From Neospora caninum Liverpool (taxonomy: Eukaryota > Apicomplexa > Conoidasida > Eucoccidiorida > Sarcocystidae): a DNA stretch of 64,000 bases. The first letter of the stretch is position 1, and each line of letters starts with the position of its first letter. Position numbers and translations under genes: made by a program. This document shows, piece by piece, positions 31,201 to 46,200 of the stretch. The stretch is from assembly GCF_000208865.1 (NCBI RefSeq), contig NC_018397.1, positions 3,224,001-3,288,000 on the forward strand. Reading direction: 5' to 3'. Under the pieces are notes generated by a model. The model searched no databases, was not told where the DNA came from, and saw only the letters and a list, made by a program, of their open reading frames with translations.

Positions 31201-34200
31201 CGGCCTCGCGGCGACGCCGGGATAGCTCCACGGATCCGAAAACTCGCATGCCGCTCCAGCCCGGCGTGCCTCTTTCCTGACCTCCGTGGGGTGCCCAGAA
31301 GCGTGGGAGACCTCCCAGAATGCCCAGCGGCCCTTTCCACCAACCCCACGGCTCGCTGCCGCGTCGCCCATCGCTCATGACTTCTCGTTCGTCCCCGACA
31401 GCACGGAAGTCTTCGCCGTCAACGTCCGGCCCCTGCAGGTACTCAAAGACCGCTTCGGCCTGGAGATTTTGGCGCTGGATCGCATCTTCCAGGAACTGAA
31501 CCGGAAGCAACAGAAGCGGCTCGACCTCCAAACTGTCCTCCCAACTCAACAGCGACTCCTCCGAGCCTGTACCTGACCCAGGGCTTGATCCGCCGGTGCC
31601 GCTGGAGGCTGCTTTACCCTGCTGTCCTGCATCGTCCTCGCAATATCGAGGCGGTTCCGTCCCGTGGTAGCCCTCCCTCCCGCCTTCGTGTCTGTCTCCT
31701 TTCGTGGCTTGCGAGAGGGCGGTCGCGCCAACGCCAAAGTAAGGACGGTCGTTCGGCGTTGTTCGCGTCTGTTGCGTCTTAGCGTGGGGGCGAAAAGTCG
31801 AGTCCCCCCGATCTTTTTGCACGCCACATGTGTCCTCTCCGTCTTCGCCGTCTGCTTCGCATCCGACGAAGCGCTCACTTTGCCTTCTGACACTGGCGCT
31901 GTGCTCAAAATCCGGCAGGCCTGCCGTCTCCGTTCTCTGCATCGGCGACACCCGCGCCGGACGCCCGATCCCCCGCTGATTTTGGGCGCGACGCAGTTCA
32001 CTGGCGACGAATGCTCGAGGCAGCAGCCAAGACAAGGGCAGATTGAGAAGGCCGCCGTTCGCCTCAAGAACCAACGGGCTTGTGGCTCGGGGGACGGGGG
32101 CCTCTTCGTCTCGGCTCGCCGGAGTTGGCGCGAATGCCAAGGAAGCATGCGAACTACTTGAGTTGCCGCATTTGCCTCTTACAGAAGACAGGCAATCTCC
32201 AAAACGGCTGGTGGCTGCTAACGAGACGGCCGACGATGGCCCTGAACCTGGATGTGGCAACGGAAGAGATTCCCTTGTTACGACCGGCTCCCCATACGCT
32301 TGGAGGGGCGCATCAACCTCTTCTGTCGCTCCTAGCTGTTCCACCCTTTCGTCTCCCACTACCAGGCAAGCGTCCGGCACACTCTCCCCCCTTCCTTGTC
32401 TCGTGAGTAGGGGCGAGTGTTTTGGGATAAACGTTGACGTCGTGCAATCGTCTGTTTCACCCACGGGGCCGCCGTGTTCTGTGTCGCCGCTGGCGTGAGA
32501 ACGGCCAAGGACAGCAGGGGACTGAAACGCATGCCGCGCAAGTCGTGCCGCCTCCATTTGGTCCGCCGACGCTCCGCCGACGCTGTGCTTGGCTTGGAAT
32601 GGACCGGTAGCGCCTGTTTGAATCTGGCCCCGCTCCGCAAACGTGCAGCCAATTTCTGAGCTCCCTGCGTTGCCGCCGATGTCTCCCGTCACCGAAGCCG
32701 TTTCTTGATCGCAACCTCCTTGCGCCGCATCCCCATTGTCTGGCGGGCCCCTGGAAGAGTGCCCGAGCCGCAGTCGGGACCCAGACGCCTGGATGCGATT
32801 GGCTGCGCGACTGCGCGAGGAGTGAGGCGGAGCCCGCGGAGAGGCGCTCGAATTTGAAAGCCCTACAAGCGGATGACAGGCGACGGAACCGGCTGGCCAG
32901 CTGGGCACTCCCGGAGACGCCCGGTGATCCTCTAGAATGAGATCCACGGTTGGCTCATTCAACGGAAACGACCGAGGACCGACAGCCCGCGCAAGGTGCT
33001 CCGAGTCGTATGGAGGAGCGGTCTCAGGAGTCGCCTTGCTTTCCGAAAATGGAGACACCCTGCGAAGCTCCGCACTCGTCTTCGGAGAAGCCCCCCCGGT
33101 TCTCGCTGCATTAGACGTCGAGTTCGCGGCCTCCGCAGCCACGCACGCCACGTTCGGGTGTGGCAGAATCTGATCGCAGCGACACATCAAAGAAGACGCA
33201 CAGAGAAAACCGTGGAACTGAACAGAGGGTTTAGGATCCCTGGCCAAAGGCGCGTGGGGAAGAAGCGCGCTGGGCCGGCAGAGGCCGAATGCAAACGCCG
33301 AAGCAGAAGACGAATCAAGGCACGAGTCAACAAAGTGTGAGTGAGCAGGTTGAGCATCTGGCTCTGGGCCGGCCCATGCGGCAGCGCCTCCCACGGCATT
33401 GCATGCTCAAACGCACATTTGACTGCAGGCACTTGGAGATGGAACAAGCAGACTCGCACAGGCACAGGCAGGTACCGACATACGCGTGTAGGCAGACAGG
33501 CACACAGAAAATCTGGCGGGTATCGACTGCCGGCTGGCCACACGCAGGCACCTAGCACCTCGAATGCAGGGGTCGCCGCAGCGTCTCGCGAATCAACACA
33601 GCGTCTGCTCGTACGTCGACACAGAAACACAGCACTCTCCGCGCCAAGGCGAGGCAAGTGGACGGTTTTGGGCTGGCGAATGAAGTGAGAGGCCGCGCTT
33701 CCCGTCCGATTCACCACGCCTCCTCCTGGGACTTACGAGCAAGGGGACAGTCGAATGGTTTCGGACGCACACCATTGAGGAGAGATGCAGGTGGAAGGTC
33801 TGGAGGTGTGGTAGGAAGACAGTTCGTGCGAGAAGCCGGAGCCGAGAAGTGACAACCTTCGCTGCGCGCCTTCGGGAGTCGCGGGGCCCGAGCCTGGAAG
33901 ATCGCAGCGACGAGTCTTCGCTCTGTTGTGTGCGAACGTCGCTTGCCTGTCCCGTCAACGTGCCTGTTTTCCTCCCGGCGGCAAGCGAGCCCTGGGCTTC
34001 TCCCCAGGCCTCCTCTGGATCTTGGTCTTCCTCGTCCACGCCTTTCTTCGCTCTTCGGCATCGTCCCCGTGCTCCTCCAAACCGGTTCCAGGCACACAGC
34101 TCGCGCTCGGTTCCTCCAGCTCCGAGGCGCCCACCGTTGCCCGCCTTCGCGCCACCGCTGTCGACTGTCGCCTCGCCCTGGGGCACGCTGGCATCGCAGG

Positions 34201-37200
34201 GGGGCCGAGACAGAGGTGCGCGGCCGACCCCAGGAAGCGAGATCGGGAGGTTGCGCACGTCGACATGTGAGGAGTTGAGAACGAAATCGTCCAACTCGAA
34301 CGTCAAGCCAAGCACGTGCATGCGGACGGAAATCGGGAGCGCATGGCCGTCTTCATCGTGTGGTAGAGCGAGGCTCTCGCCAGAACCCACTTGTTTCCAC
34401 TCTAGAGCCCACATCCCTTGCTTTGCCCGTCGGCCACGGTCCCTGGACGCCCGGCTCCGATGGGGGACTGGAACGAGAGGCGAGGGGAACAGCGACGCTC
34501 CCACGTCGTCTCGCTCTGGTGGCCCCACCGTCGTGTCTCTGGCCAATCTGTGTGCTCGCAGCTGCAGACCAACTTGTTGGTGGATGTCGCCTTCATCGTC
34601 TGTGGTCTGATTGAGACACGCCTCGCTCTGGACCAGGTCAAGGCAAGGCCGGACGGCCGATCTCGCAGTGCGAACCTGCGAGCATTTTCTTCTGAACGGC
34701 CACCGCTGCGATCCGTCGCTTATCATCGCCGATCCAGAGAGCAGCAGACCAGACGCGGGGAACGCACCCTCTGCGTCTACGTCTTCCTCATCTTCCAGAA
34801 CGGCTTCCAAGCAGCGAGATCCAGGAGCGTGGAGAGCCCGGGACGCCACATATGGGTACTCTAGATCATGGGGAGGCGCCGCGGAGACGCGCGCTAGGCC
34901 TGCATGCGCCTCTGCTTCCTGTTTCAAGCTGAAGCCGTGAGTTGCCCGAGAAACCGGCAACGCGAGATTCGATGGCGGGGCCGGCCCGCCATCCACGGAC
35001 CTCCACGCCAAAACGCGGACAAGCAGAGGCTGACCGGTCAGGTTCCAGAGTCGCGGAACGGCCTCGTTGCTCCGGTCAGTCTCTCCAACTTCCGCCAGAG
35101 CGCCCACGACCGGCGCGGCGTCTTCGCCGTTGGCGGGGCACGTGACGGCTCCCTGAGGAACGAAGTATCGGGTATCGACGGCAGGCTCCAAGGCACTGGC
35201 CGTCTTGCGTTGAAGCATCGTCGGGTCGCCACGGACAGGGTCGCGTGGGTGTCTCCACGAAACTTCTTCGCCGCTCTCCGGACGTGTTCTGTCGAGCCGT
35301 CTAGCGCTGTCAGCCCCTTCGCTGGCCATGCTCCCAGACCCCCCTGCACTCGCTTCCTGCTCTTCGATCCCGCGCTTCGCCAGAGGCTGTTGCGCGAACC
35401 GACTCGGGTCCGTCCCTCCCTGGGTGGCCGCGCCTGACCAGCGCGTCTGACTCCCGCTCGCGTCTGCGTCGGCCAGCTCTCCGGGAGAGACAAACCGCTG
35501 GGTTTGTCCGTGCGGCGCAAGCTCAGGAAGCGCCGGCACGAGGGGACGCGAAGGCAGTTGAAGCGTGGGGAGCTTCGTTTGGAAGGCTTGAAGAAAAACA
35601 TTCTTCACGAGGAAGGACGGCCCCGCGAAAGGCGGCGATTGACCGGTCGGCCCGGCAGCATCCGCGTACAAAGATAACCTGTGCGGGGCCACCAGGTGTT
35701 GCAGAGACGCGACGGGAGGCAGCATGTCGGGAAACGCAATGGCGAAATATTTGCCCGCCAGCTGAGCCGGTCCCCACGCCTCGGCGTCGTGAGAGGCGAC
35801 GGTCGGCGACAAAGCTCCAATTCCATACCGCCGGAAAAGTGCAGATTCCACACGTTTGTTTCCTTCGTGTAGTGCGTCAGCGGTCTCGACGACAGCATCC
35901 ATAACCAGCGGCGCCACTGTCACATTCAGCCACGTGAGGCGAGCCAGGAAGAGAACTTCCGGCTCGTCTTCTGTGACCCCCTCAGCGGGCTCGTTGCACC
36001 CTGCGTCGCGCCTCCCTCGCCGTGGCCCCGTCGGCCTTGATGAGCGCTGACGGGCCGACCCTACCGAGGGGGAAGCTGCGCTCGCTCCCTGCGCAGACTT
36101 GTCCAGCTCAGAGGAGGCGCGCTTGAGAGTCCGATGCGTCCGCGCGTCCTGGCGCATGTGCCTTTGCTTCTTTCCGTCATCCGCCGAATGGTGTCCTCGA
36201 CTGCGGGGGACAGTCTCCTGGAAGCTCACCACAGGGCCGCGTGCGGCTCCGTTTGCCCTCAGACTTCCTCGTCCTTTTGCAGGTTTACCATTTCCACGCA
36301 CATCTTCCCTCGCTTTTGGTGCCGAGGCCTTCTCCGCGTCGTCTTGGCATGCGACGTCACGGCGAGGTTTCGCTTGGTCCCCAGAAGGAGCAAACGCGAA
36401 CCCGTCGCTGGAACCAAACGCGTGCTGGCTGGTAACGCCGTGGTCGGCAGCCGTCGCAAAAACCGGGAGACCCTCAGCTGGCCACGTATCGTCCCGGGGC
36501 TGCTTTCGCCTTCCGCGCACCTCGACCTCGTCCTGTCGCTGCAGCATGGATCTCCACGTTTGGAGCTCTTCAGTCTCTCCTCGCCCTTGTCTCTCCCAGC
36601 CACGAGGCTCTCCTATCTGCCTACTGAGAGAAGACCCGAGCCAGGGCCGCAGAGATTCGCCGGAGCCAGGAGTCGCCACCCCCCCCTCACACTTTTCCAT
36701 TTCGTTGGGTTCGAGCATGGGGCGCTGGGCTGGCTGGAGAGGAACGTGCGCGGGTCTGTCCATCTTGGCCAACCCGAGAGGCACGCCCCACTCACGAGGC
36801 CCCGGTGGCTGTGCAAGCGAAAGAGCAAGTGGAGGCAGAAACGCCGAAGAAGGCGCCGAAGTCGGAAGCAAGGAAGGCGCAAAGCCAGGGCCGACCGAGG
36901 ACGACGGGACGCCCGGGCAGAGAGGCACAGCGGGCGGAGTTGGCGGCAGTCGCGCGAGAGATGGACGCTGAAGGAAAGCCGAACCAAACACAACGACAAT
37001 GCGATTGGAATCCCCATGTGACGGCGACTACGCGCGTGGGCATTGTCGGTGCTTTCAAACGCGACACATCCGTGCGGGACACCAAACGGACAGGGACGCT
37101 CCCGAGAAACGGGGCCGCCGAGGATCCCACCCCGCGTGAACAGTTTTCTTTTTCCCGTCTTTTTTCTCGTTCACCAGAAGATGCGCAGAAGGAGCGAAAG

Positions 37201-40200
37201 ACCCATCGCAAACCTGCGGCTCGCTCGCGACAAGCCGAGATAGCCAGGACCCGAAACGGGAGAATTCCTCAACGCCACGCAATCACAACGACGCGCGCGA
37301 CCACAGAGGACTCGATACAGCTATATCTATAGGCAGGCTGACTGGCAAAGAGCCACAGGAAATGCACCAGCACCAGGTGATGCAAGAAACGACAGAAGTG
37401 CAGGAGCAAGTCTTATCCGTTTTTCGCGCCTCGCTTTGTCGGAGACGTGTGTCTTTTTTTCTCTCGCGGCTTTCCTCTGTCATGGTTTCAAACCTTACAT
37501 GGAGGAGGGCGACGTCCCACTTCCAGGGCTCTACCACGCTTTCTTCTGTCGTCATGGATCGATGGATAACGTCGACCGAGACAAGCAGGCAAAGCCGCCC
37601 TGTGATGTAGGGCCTCATCCTCCCTAGGGCCTCGACAACCTGCACGGCGTTCTGATCCCCCTCTGCAGGCGCCGATTGGCGGGACTTGCCAAATGTGATG
37701 GCCCGTGCGTCTCCGTCGGGGCCCTTGGGCTGTGCTGCTTCCCGTCTGCGTGTCGCGTTGCCTCTTGCGTCGTTTTCCTGCGTCGATGCACCCACCGGCG
37801 GTGCCCGCCTTGCGCTTGAATGCGCAGAAACAGTCAACGAAGGGACCGATTCGTCAGAGACCTTTGACGCGCGCACCAGCTCTTCTCTGGCATCTCGCCG
37901 TCTGGTTCCCCGGTTCTCTCGTTGAGCCGGTGCAAACAGATCCTTGAAGGCGACTGGGCGATCGCTGTCTTCTCCTCTCGATGCCTCCAGCGCTTTAACT
38001 GAGCCTCGCTGTGCGACCCCTGGCCCCTCGTTTTCGCCGGCCTTCTCGTCTCTGCGCCTTCTCTTCGCACGCCGAGATGTCTCTCCGAGAGAGAAGAAGG
38101 ACCGCAGCCTCGAACGGCCTGTGCGGGTTGTCGAGCCGCGGCGAGAAGCGGCGTTCGTGATGCCTCTCAGCAACTTTCGGCTCTTCTTCGGTTCGCGCGC
38201 GTTCTCTGGTAGGCCTGCCTCTGAGGGGGCCCGGGGCTTTGCCGCGGCCGACCCGACCCCACCTGGGCCATTCGTGCAACCCCCCCCTGAGGAATGGCCT
38301 CGAACACTTCCGCCAGAGGCGTGGACTGGCGCGCGCCTGCGGTGCATGCCCGCGTGCATGAGCGACCGGCTCAGAGGGGCGTCCGGGGCCTCCCGGCGAG
38401 ACCCGAAGAGCCAGCGAATTTTGCTCCGCGTTGGGCGCCCCGACCTTCCGTCCGATAACGCGTCATCCGAGCTTCGTCTCGAGTTTTCGGCGTCGCTCCT
38501 CGACGTAACACTCGACCCCGAAGACTCCACGCCGCTCTGCCGACGAGGTAAGGGACTCTCGGAATGCACCACGATTTGAGCTGCGCGAGGCGAGACCCGC
38601 ACGCTCTCCTCAGACCCATCGTCGGGTGACCCGTCGCCTCCCGTCTTCGAGTCTGAGGTCCGGCGCTCGCGGCCGGATTCACGGCTCCGTCTCCGCAGCC
38701 CCCCGCCCTGGGTTCCGAGAGCCGGGTTGGAACACGAAGCTGCTGACAAAAAAGACGCATCCGATTTCGAGCATCCGTCCCCTGACAGAGTTAGGGACGG
38801 GCTGGGGGCTCGCGGCGCACCCAGGCTCGTGTCGCTCAGCATGGCGAGGTTTCGCGGAGGAACGGAAGAAGGCGGCGAGGCTGCGGACGAGGCTGCGGAC
38901 GAGGCTGCAAACTCTTTTCCGCATACCCACACGCCGCCGTTAACTCTGAAGGCAAGAAGAGACAAAAGCGGAAACTCTGAAGCGGGCAAAGGGCCGTCGA
39001 AAAGACGACAGCGCTCAGAAAACACGGGCGAGGAAGGGCGGTGTCCGTCACGCGTTGGAAAACAACATCGAAAAGAAAACACGAGTGCTGGGTGCGAGTG
39101 GAGAACTGCAACTGCATGCAAGGCTTCACCGTTCCCGTCCTGGTACACCACCTTCGCTCGCCCACTTGCAATTGTTCACTCTCTGTTTTTGGCGCGCTAC
39201 GCTGCCCAGTTTCCCCGTGTTCCGTTCCCGTGTGCACCGCCGTATCTGTCTTCGCCCGACGGCCCGCCGCTTTCCCTTCCCCTGCCTCTACTCTCGGTCC
39301 TCTCTGCCTCTGGTTTCCCTTCTTCTGAGTTCGCTGTCCGTTCTCAGCTCCTCTCTCCCTTTCTGGCTTCCGGCTTCTGTCCCGCCCCCTTCGAGCTCCT
39401 CTGTGTCTGTCCCTTGAAATCCATCGTTCGATCTCCTTTGATCTAGCCCTTCCTCGTCTGTCGTTCAGGCGTTATCTTCTGGCCTTCCATCTTTCTACGA
39501 GAATTGTCGATTCCGCAAATTGCATTTTCGTCACGCACAAGACGCGTTGCATCCTCCACCGGCTCTCCTTGTGGATCTGACGGCAAGTGGTCTTACCTTT
39601 TCGCCAGGGTTGCGCTAACGTCTTCGATAGTCACGCGGATCGAAATCACGCGAACGCGAATGCACTCGGCCCTCAAATGCATTTCGACGGTTTCCGCCAC
39701 TCCACCAAACACCCCCCAAAGGATGTCGAAGACAGAGAGAGACTCCTGGCTTCCTTCGGCGTCTTCCTTCTGCTTTTCACACGCCGGTCTCTGTGAGCCT
39801 TCCTCGCGCTCTCGAGGCCACGCGTCTTCCTCTGGTCGCCCGTCATTGTCACGATGTCTTCCCCATGCATCATGGCGGTCCACAGGATACAAATACAACG
39901 CGTCCTCATTCCGCTGTGAAACGGCCGGCCAGGCATTGAACACAGCTGATTCGCAATCGCGCCCACCGCGCGACTCCGCACGCCTCCAACTCCAGCGCCC
40001 GTCTCCTTGCCCCTGTCTCAGCCGTTTTCGCTTACCCTCTCGCAACTCTGGCCCTTTAAACTCCTGCAGGCTGCAATCCGAGGCAGGGGCCCTCATCGTC
40101 TTCCTCATGCCTGCGTTCACGCCATTACCAACATGCACTCGGTCTTCCTGGAGTGTCTCGTCACAGAAGCACGACGTCCCTCCTGGTGCGCTTCTGCTAT

Positions 40201-43200
40201 TCCTGTCGTCGCTACTTGCCTCATTTTGACAAGGAATGCCGTCGCGAAGCACACTGCCTGTGAGGCTTCCAACCGCTCCCGCTTCGTCTCTCTCTTTCGC
40301 CTCCCTTTCGGGCGAACCCCTCTGTCTTCGATATTCGTCTTCCAGCCCTGAGTGTCTCCCTCCTCGCGCAACAGGCATCGCTCCACCGTCGCTCTCCTCC
40401 CGCTCCGATCTCTGCCTGAGCACGCGCGCCTTCGCACCACCGGGCCTCTCAAGGAAACCCCTGCGGGTCGGCACCGGAAGCGGAGGCGGCGTCTGCGCGC
40501 GTCTGCGCTGCTGCGTGAGCTTCGGAGGATGGAAGGCGGACGATGGGAGAGCACACCGAATGCGAAAGAGCCGTTTCGCTCGGAGTTCCTCTCCCGCGGA
40601 GGGTTTCCCAGACCGCCTTGGAGATGCGCGGGGACTGCCGGAGGAGTCCTCCGCTTCAGTCCTATGTTCCGTCTCACTTGGAGGCGACAGCGCCAGGCGA
40701 TCCGGCCTCTTCGTTGCCTCGACCCCAGTGGCGCTTCTCTCCCGCCCGTTGGGCTTCGGCAGCCTAAGAGTCGCAGCGGATCCGCCAGGCTCGCTGACGC
40801 GTCTTCCCCCCGCCCTTGCCTGCATCGCGGCGAGCCCCCTCTCTATCTCGTGAGCCGACCTCGATCGCCTCAGGGAGGTGGGCAGAGACAGAGCGCTGTG
40901 CAGGAGAGCGTGCGCCGCTCGCCGCGTGGTCTGGCCACGAGCAGACGCCGAAAGAAAATGAGAGAAGGGAGAAGAGGCGACGCTGTTCGGGCGGCCTCCG
41001 CCATGCACGGGCGAAGACGGCGCTGACGCGGGGCGGGGCGGGAGTGGCACATGTCTGGGAGACTGAAACATTGCGCCGACGCCGACCTCCGACGCGCTAT
41101 CTGTCTCCGCGCCCGTGTCGCGCCTTTGCGAGCCCCGACGCTGGCAAATCATGGCTGACGCGGAAGACAGCGAGAGAGAAGAAGTGGACATCGGGGTATT
41201 CCCAGAGCAGTGCGAGCACGTGGACAGGGAGGCAGAATCGGCGCTGGAGTCATCTGTCAGCGAGTCGGATCTGCAGGGCTTGCCGGCCTCTTGGCCGTCT
41301 TCCATGCAATCGAAAGGCTTACTCGCATGTTCGACAAAGCCCATGAGAAGTACTCCAAGAACAGAGAGATGGGCGACTTCATCGCCTGAAACAGATACCT
41401 GCAAAGGGAAAAAACAACGGAAACAAACACAGCACAACGCGATCAGTCGCCACACCTGGTTCGCGGAAAGGACCCAGTTCCCCAAAAGGGCTGAAGAAAA
41501 AGCATACAGCACATCTGGTCCTGCCGGTCGGTGACTTTTCTCTCCGGTAGCTTTGTGACGCGCTCACGAGGTCTCCATGCCGCTTGCAGGCGGGGATCCA
41601 CCGACTACTCCCACGCACTTTCATATAACTGTATGCATGTGAAGAAGCAAGTGTTTGTCTCGCAGCGTCGGCAACGGTTCCTTGAGATGGCGCTGCGGGT
41701 CTGCACTGTCTACGCGTCGCGTGACCCGCACGCGTTCGTTAGTAGTCGATGCCGTTTGTATGGGGCGTGAGAAGGCAAAACCGAATCCAAACATCTGGTC
41801 TGTCGCAGCTTGATGCAAAGCTACCTCGCTGTTGATCTCGCTCCACAAACCGAAAAACCAGCCTACGACTACCGTGTTCGTCTTCCGTTGCTCCTCGAAC
41901 GCTGAGGGGGAGATACCCCCTCAGCGTCTCTTCCGCTTTGCCTCCCATCTCTGTGAAACGACCTTACCGACACAGGATCGACGTCGACTTCCACGCAGAG
42001 AGACACCTGGTCCTCGCTGTTTCTCTCGCCTGACGCACACTGGCGGATTCGCCTCTCTTGTCCGTCGTGTGGCTCGTCAGCGTCTCGCCTTTCCGTCCGT
42101 TGTTCTCGACCGTCGCACGTCTGCAGCGGCCACTCCCGCCAGGCCTGTCTCCCTTGTGGCGACGAAGGCGAGACCCATGAGTGTCGCCGCCTCCCCGCGT
42201 CGGCTTCCGACCCGGAGACCTCATTCCGCGACGCTTCCTGCGCCTCAGGCGCGTCCTCGCTGTCATCGCCACTCGAGACGTCCGTCCACCGGTCGAGAAT
42301 GCCTCTTTGCCCGCCTCGCGGCAACTCGGTCGCAGCCTGGTTGCCGCCAGCCGAGTCGAGTCTCGGGGCTTGGGTGAGTTCTGTGGCAGCGCCCCCGATG
42401 CGATTCACCTCCCTTCTCTCCATTCTTGCTCCACGCCGTCCGAGCCGCTGCGAGGGACTCCGGCTCGGCCCCAGGGCCTTGCCAACGCCAGGCACATCTG
42501 CCTCGGCCACACAAGCCCCGCTGCTGTCGTGGGAGAGAGCTGAAGATCTTCGGAGTTCGTTTGCCTCCGCGATGCTGGCGAGTGGGTTTTCTGACAACAG
42601 CGGCGTCTTCGCGGGACCATCTCGGAAGTAGGCTGAGTGTCGCAACTGTGGGGGTCGTGACTGGTCCGCGGGGGACGCCCATTGGAGGGGAACGGGCATG
42701 GAGATTTCAAGCCTCCGATTTTGAAGGAGGCGAGCCCCCACACGGATGGTGAAACCGTCCACAAGCACTCTTCGCGAAGCCGTCTTTAACCACGACAAAT
42801 CGTGGACTTGAGTCGTATAGCAAAGAAACGACCCTGCAGCTGCCGCCTCATCTCGCGGTATCCGTAGCGGACCGCCGACCAGATGGCTGCCAGCGCTTTC
42901 CTCGCCACCCAGGGAGAAGATGGAGTCCCGCGGCTGTCCGCGCAGACTCCGTTCCGCTGCCTTCTTCGTCTGGGCGCCTCGCGGATCAACACAGACCCGA
43001 CACGCACCCGTCCTACGTGCCGCTACCTTCTCGCCGCCCCATCCCTCGTGCAATCTTCTTGTCTCCCAGGCTGGCCACCCCGCTTCTGCCGATCTCTGCC
43101 TGAGGCATGCACTGATCATAGGTGCTTCTCTTCCGCGTTTCCACCCTCGTGACGCGGGGCTCTTGCCAACTCCCGGATAAACTGTACGGTGTCGCCTTCG

Positions 43201-46200
43201 GCCCGCGAGTGTGCCGATGTCGCCCAAGTGGTGCGCTTGCGAGCGGCGAAAAGGCTTCGGCGACCGGGCCGCCACAGACCTTCGCACCGCCGCGCGAGAC
43301 GGGACCGACGGGAGGCCGCACGGCGACGTAGGACTCGAAGAATACGCTGAGGCAGTCGACCGAGCAGGAGACAGGAACATGACACTGGTGTGCACCAAAG
43401 AGACGCGCAACGCTTGACGATCGATTCCCCCATTGCCTGTCTCCTCTGCCTCGCTGCGTTCAGCCTGGTCGCTTTCGTCGAGGCACTGGGCACCCCTCAG
43501 GTGGTTTTGAGTTCTCGGAAACACCGTCTGGCCTTTCCCCGTCGGCAACTGCTCCCTATTTTCTCTGCCTCCCGTACTCGCTCCGCCCCGAGCTTTCTGG
43601 CGCGGGGCCGAGACCCGTGATGTTGGGCAAAGCGCTTGTCTGGACGTGGACAGTCCTCCGCAGCGCGGCGACAGAGGGCGGCGGCAGCTGTCCTTGTCGT
43701 CCTTGTCGATCTTGTCAGCGGTTCCAGATGTCTGTTGGAAGGACGCATGCAATCCAAACGCGACGAGCAACGAAGGCGACGCGAGTCCACCTCGTCTCTG
43801 CGCCGGGACATGCCCAGAGGAAGCGCGAAGGCGGTCCTCCCCTCTCCGTCCTCTCCCACCGAAGCGTCGCGCTCCCGGATATCGAAAAAAAGGCGCCAGC
43901 AGCGTCGGCCATCCCATCAGCAGCTCCGCAGGGCGGTGGGATGCTCCATCCGTTGGACTTGTCGATCCGCCGAGCCCTCTGGTACGGCTGGTGTCTAGGT
44001 CGTAAGTGTCCCACACATGCGGCGCGTCGCCACGCCCAGCTCTGTGGAGATGCGGCGCCCAGACGCTCTGCCAGACACGCCCGGAGGCGCCTCCAGCGTC
44101 GTCCAGAACGCGAGCGCTCTCCGCAAGCTCCTTCGACCCTAGCCTCGACTGTGAAAGGTAGAAGGGTGCTCGATTTGAAGGCGTGTACTTGGCAGCTGCT
44201 TCTGCAAAGCCGCGCTGCAACCGCAGTCCCCCGTCTCCGCAGTCGGCTCGAGTGTCCTGTCCCTCTTGTCTCGCGTCGGGCCCAAGTGCAGAACCGAGGC
44301 CCTCGGGTCCGCCTGGAAGCCCGCTGGAGCTTCGGCGCGCGGAGCTGCCGGCGTCCGTTCCCACGCCTTCTGAATTCCGCTGGAATCTGCCCAGCTGGCC
44401 GCTGGAGCGAGGGGCCGACGCTGCCTCTCCCGTCCCGGCCTCGGTCTGGAGTCTGTGCATCTTCGGTACGGCCGAGGACGAGTGACCGCGCTGGGTGGAA
44501 GGCCGGGGAGAGAGCGCGGTGTCTGACGAGCAACGAAGAGCGAGACCGCGACTCTCTGCGTGGCCGACACTCGCCGCTGCTGTAGGCGCAGGCGGCTGCA
44601 AACCGAGTCTGCGTTGCTCGGCAGTTGCAGTCTCTTTCGAGCGAGACGGCTGCCGGTGACCCTCAAAGCGACGGTCTGCAGAGAGCGATTGGTGGGACAG
44701 TGGCGCGGCACTTCTGGCGTGTCGCGCCCGAGAACCCACACCGATAACGGAAGACGAGGAAGCCGATGGTCCTCGCCGTTTCTCCGAGGGCAGCCCCCAA
44801 GAGTACGTTGGTCTCCTGGGAAGGCGTGGCGGAGAGGCACACAGAGATGCGGCGGCCGAGCCCACAACTCGGGGCTGGAGAAGACAGAGGGTTCGCGAGT
44901 CACCGGGCGCAACGCCGGGAGCCAGCGCGGGATAGGGCGACGCAGCCAAACAGGGCAGAACGCACTCCACATGCAGAAGCGAAACCTGCACGGTCAACGC
45001 CCCCCAGACAGACGCGGGGCCGCCGGAAGCGGGCGCAAGCGTCTCGTCGCCTTCTGGCCCAGCTAGGGCTCCCATCGGGGAGTTGCCGGCCAGAGACGGA
45101 GCGCGATCGGGGGACCAGGCCGCGTCAAAAAGTGGCGGACGACTGGAGGTCGTCTGCAGCTCCCCAAGTTCGTCATTATGGAGACGCCGCTCGCTGCACG
45201 CCACCTGTGTCTCGCCTGCAACTCGCTGGTCAACCGGAAGGCCCGCGTCTCGACGGCGCTGCTTCATGCGGCTTGGGGAGTCACTGTCGCCGCGAAGGAG
45301 GCCAGCTGAGAGCCGCGAGCTCGGCGCCGCCCGAGAGGGCGGTTCAGAAGGAGGAGTGCAGTGGACGCGTGCGGAGCGAGCAGCCGAGCGTGGCGAGGCG
45401 TCATGCGAAGGGGTGGCACAGCTTGGCGGGAGCGGCGACCGAAGTCGACAAGGAGAGGCCGCGTGCGGATCCACACGAAACTCCGAGGAGTACGTCGAGG
45501 GCAGAGGCGACGGCAGGGACGGGCTGGCCAACGGGCTCAGCGGGGACGGGCTGGCCAACGGGCTCAGCGGGGACGGGCTGGCCAACGGGCTCAGCGGGGA
45601 CGGTGGCTCGGGCTCCACCGGTATCATGGCCTCAGAGACGGAAGCGAGGAGACGGCGGCTGCAGTCTGATCCACCGCAAACAGCACACCAGAGCAAACTC
45701 CAAACATATCCAGGGACCCTGCTTATAAGGCAGCCGGCCGACGACGAGGCACGGGCGACAGCTCCACGTTGTCTCTCTTTCTTCCCCTTGCCTCCCGCCA
45801 CCGTCGTGTGTCTTCGAGACGATGCCGACGGGAAACCTTCCCAAGCCCATCTCTCTCGTCAAGCAAACCTCATTTTGCAACAACGGCAAAAAGACGCTCC
45901 CCCACCCCCAACGACGTTCCCCGGTTCATTATGTGGATGCTTCCTTTCGGTTCCTTGTCCCCGTTTTCCTCGACGTTCAAGGCCTACAGTTTCCATCTAT
46001 TGTTCGTTTTCCTTGTGTGCCTTCGTCCTTGTCCTCTCTGCGCGCCGTCCTCCTCGAGGAACCTCGCAGTATGCCCCGTCTCTTCTACCTTTGCCTCTTC
46101 CCGATGTGTCTCTTCTTATCGCCACCCCATCTTCACAAACCCACGCTGCCTGAACCGTTCGGTAGCCTCGTCCGTTCACGAAGGCCTCGTCCCTCTGCTC

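Noticed and set aside
36134..37021. 295-codon and overlapping 290-codon plus-strand frames over VPS13 exon 8
   Set aside because: Two overlapping antisense frames of similar length in the same GC-rich stretch indicate absence of stops by composition rather than coding.
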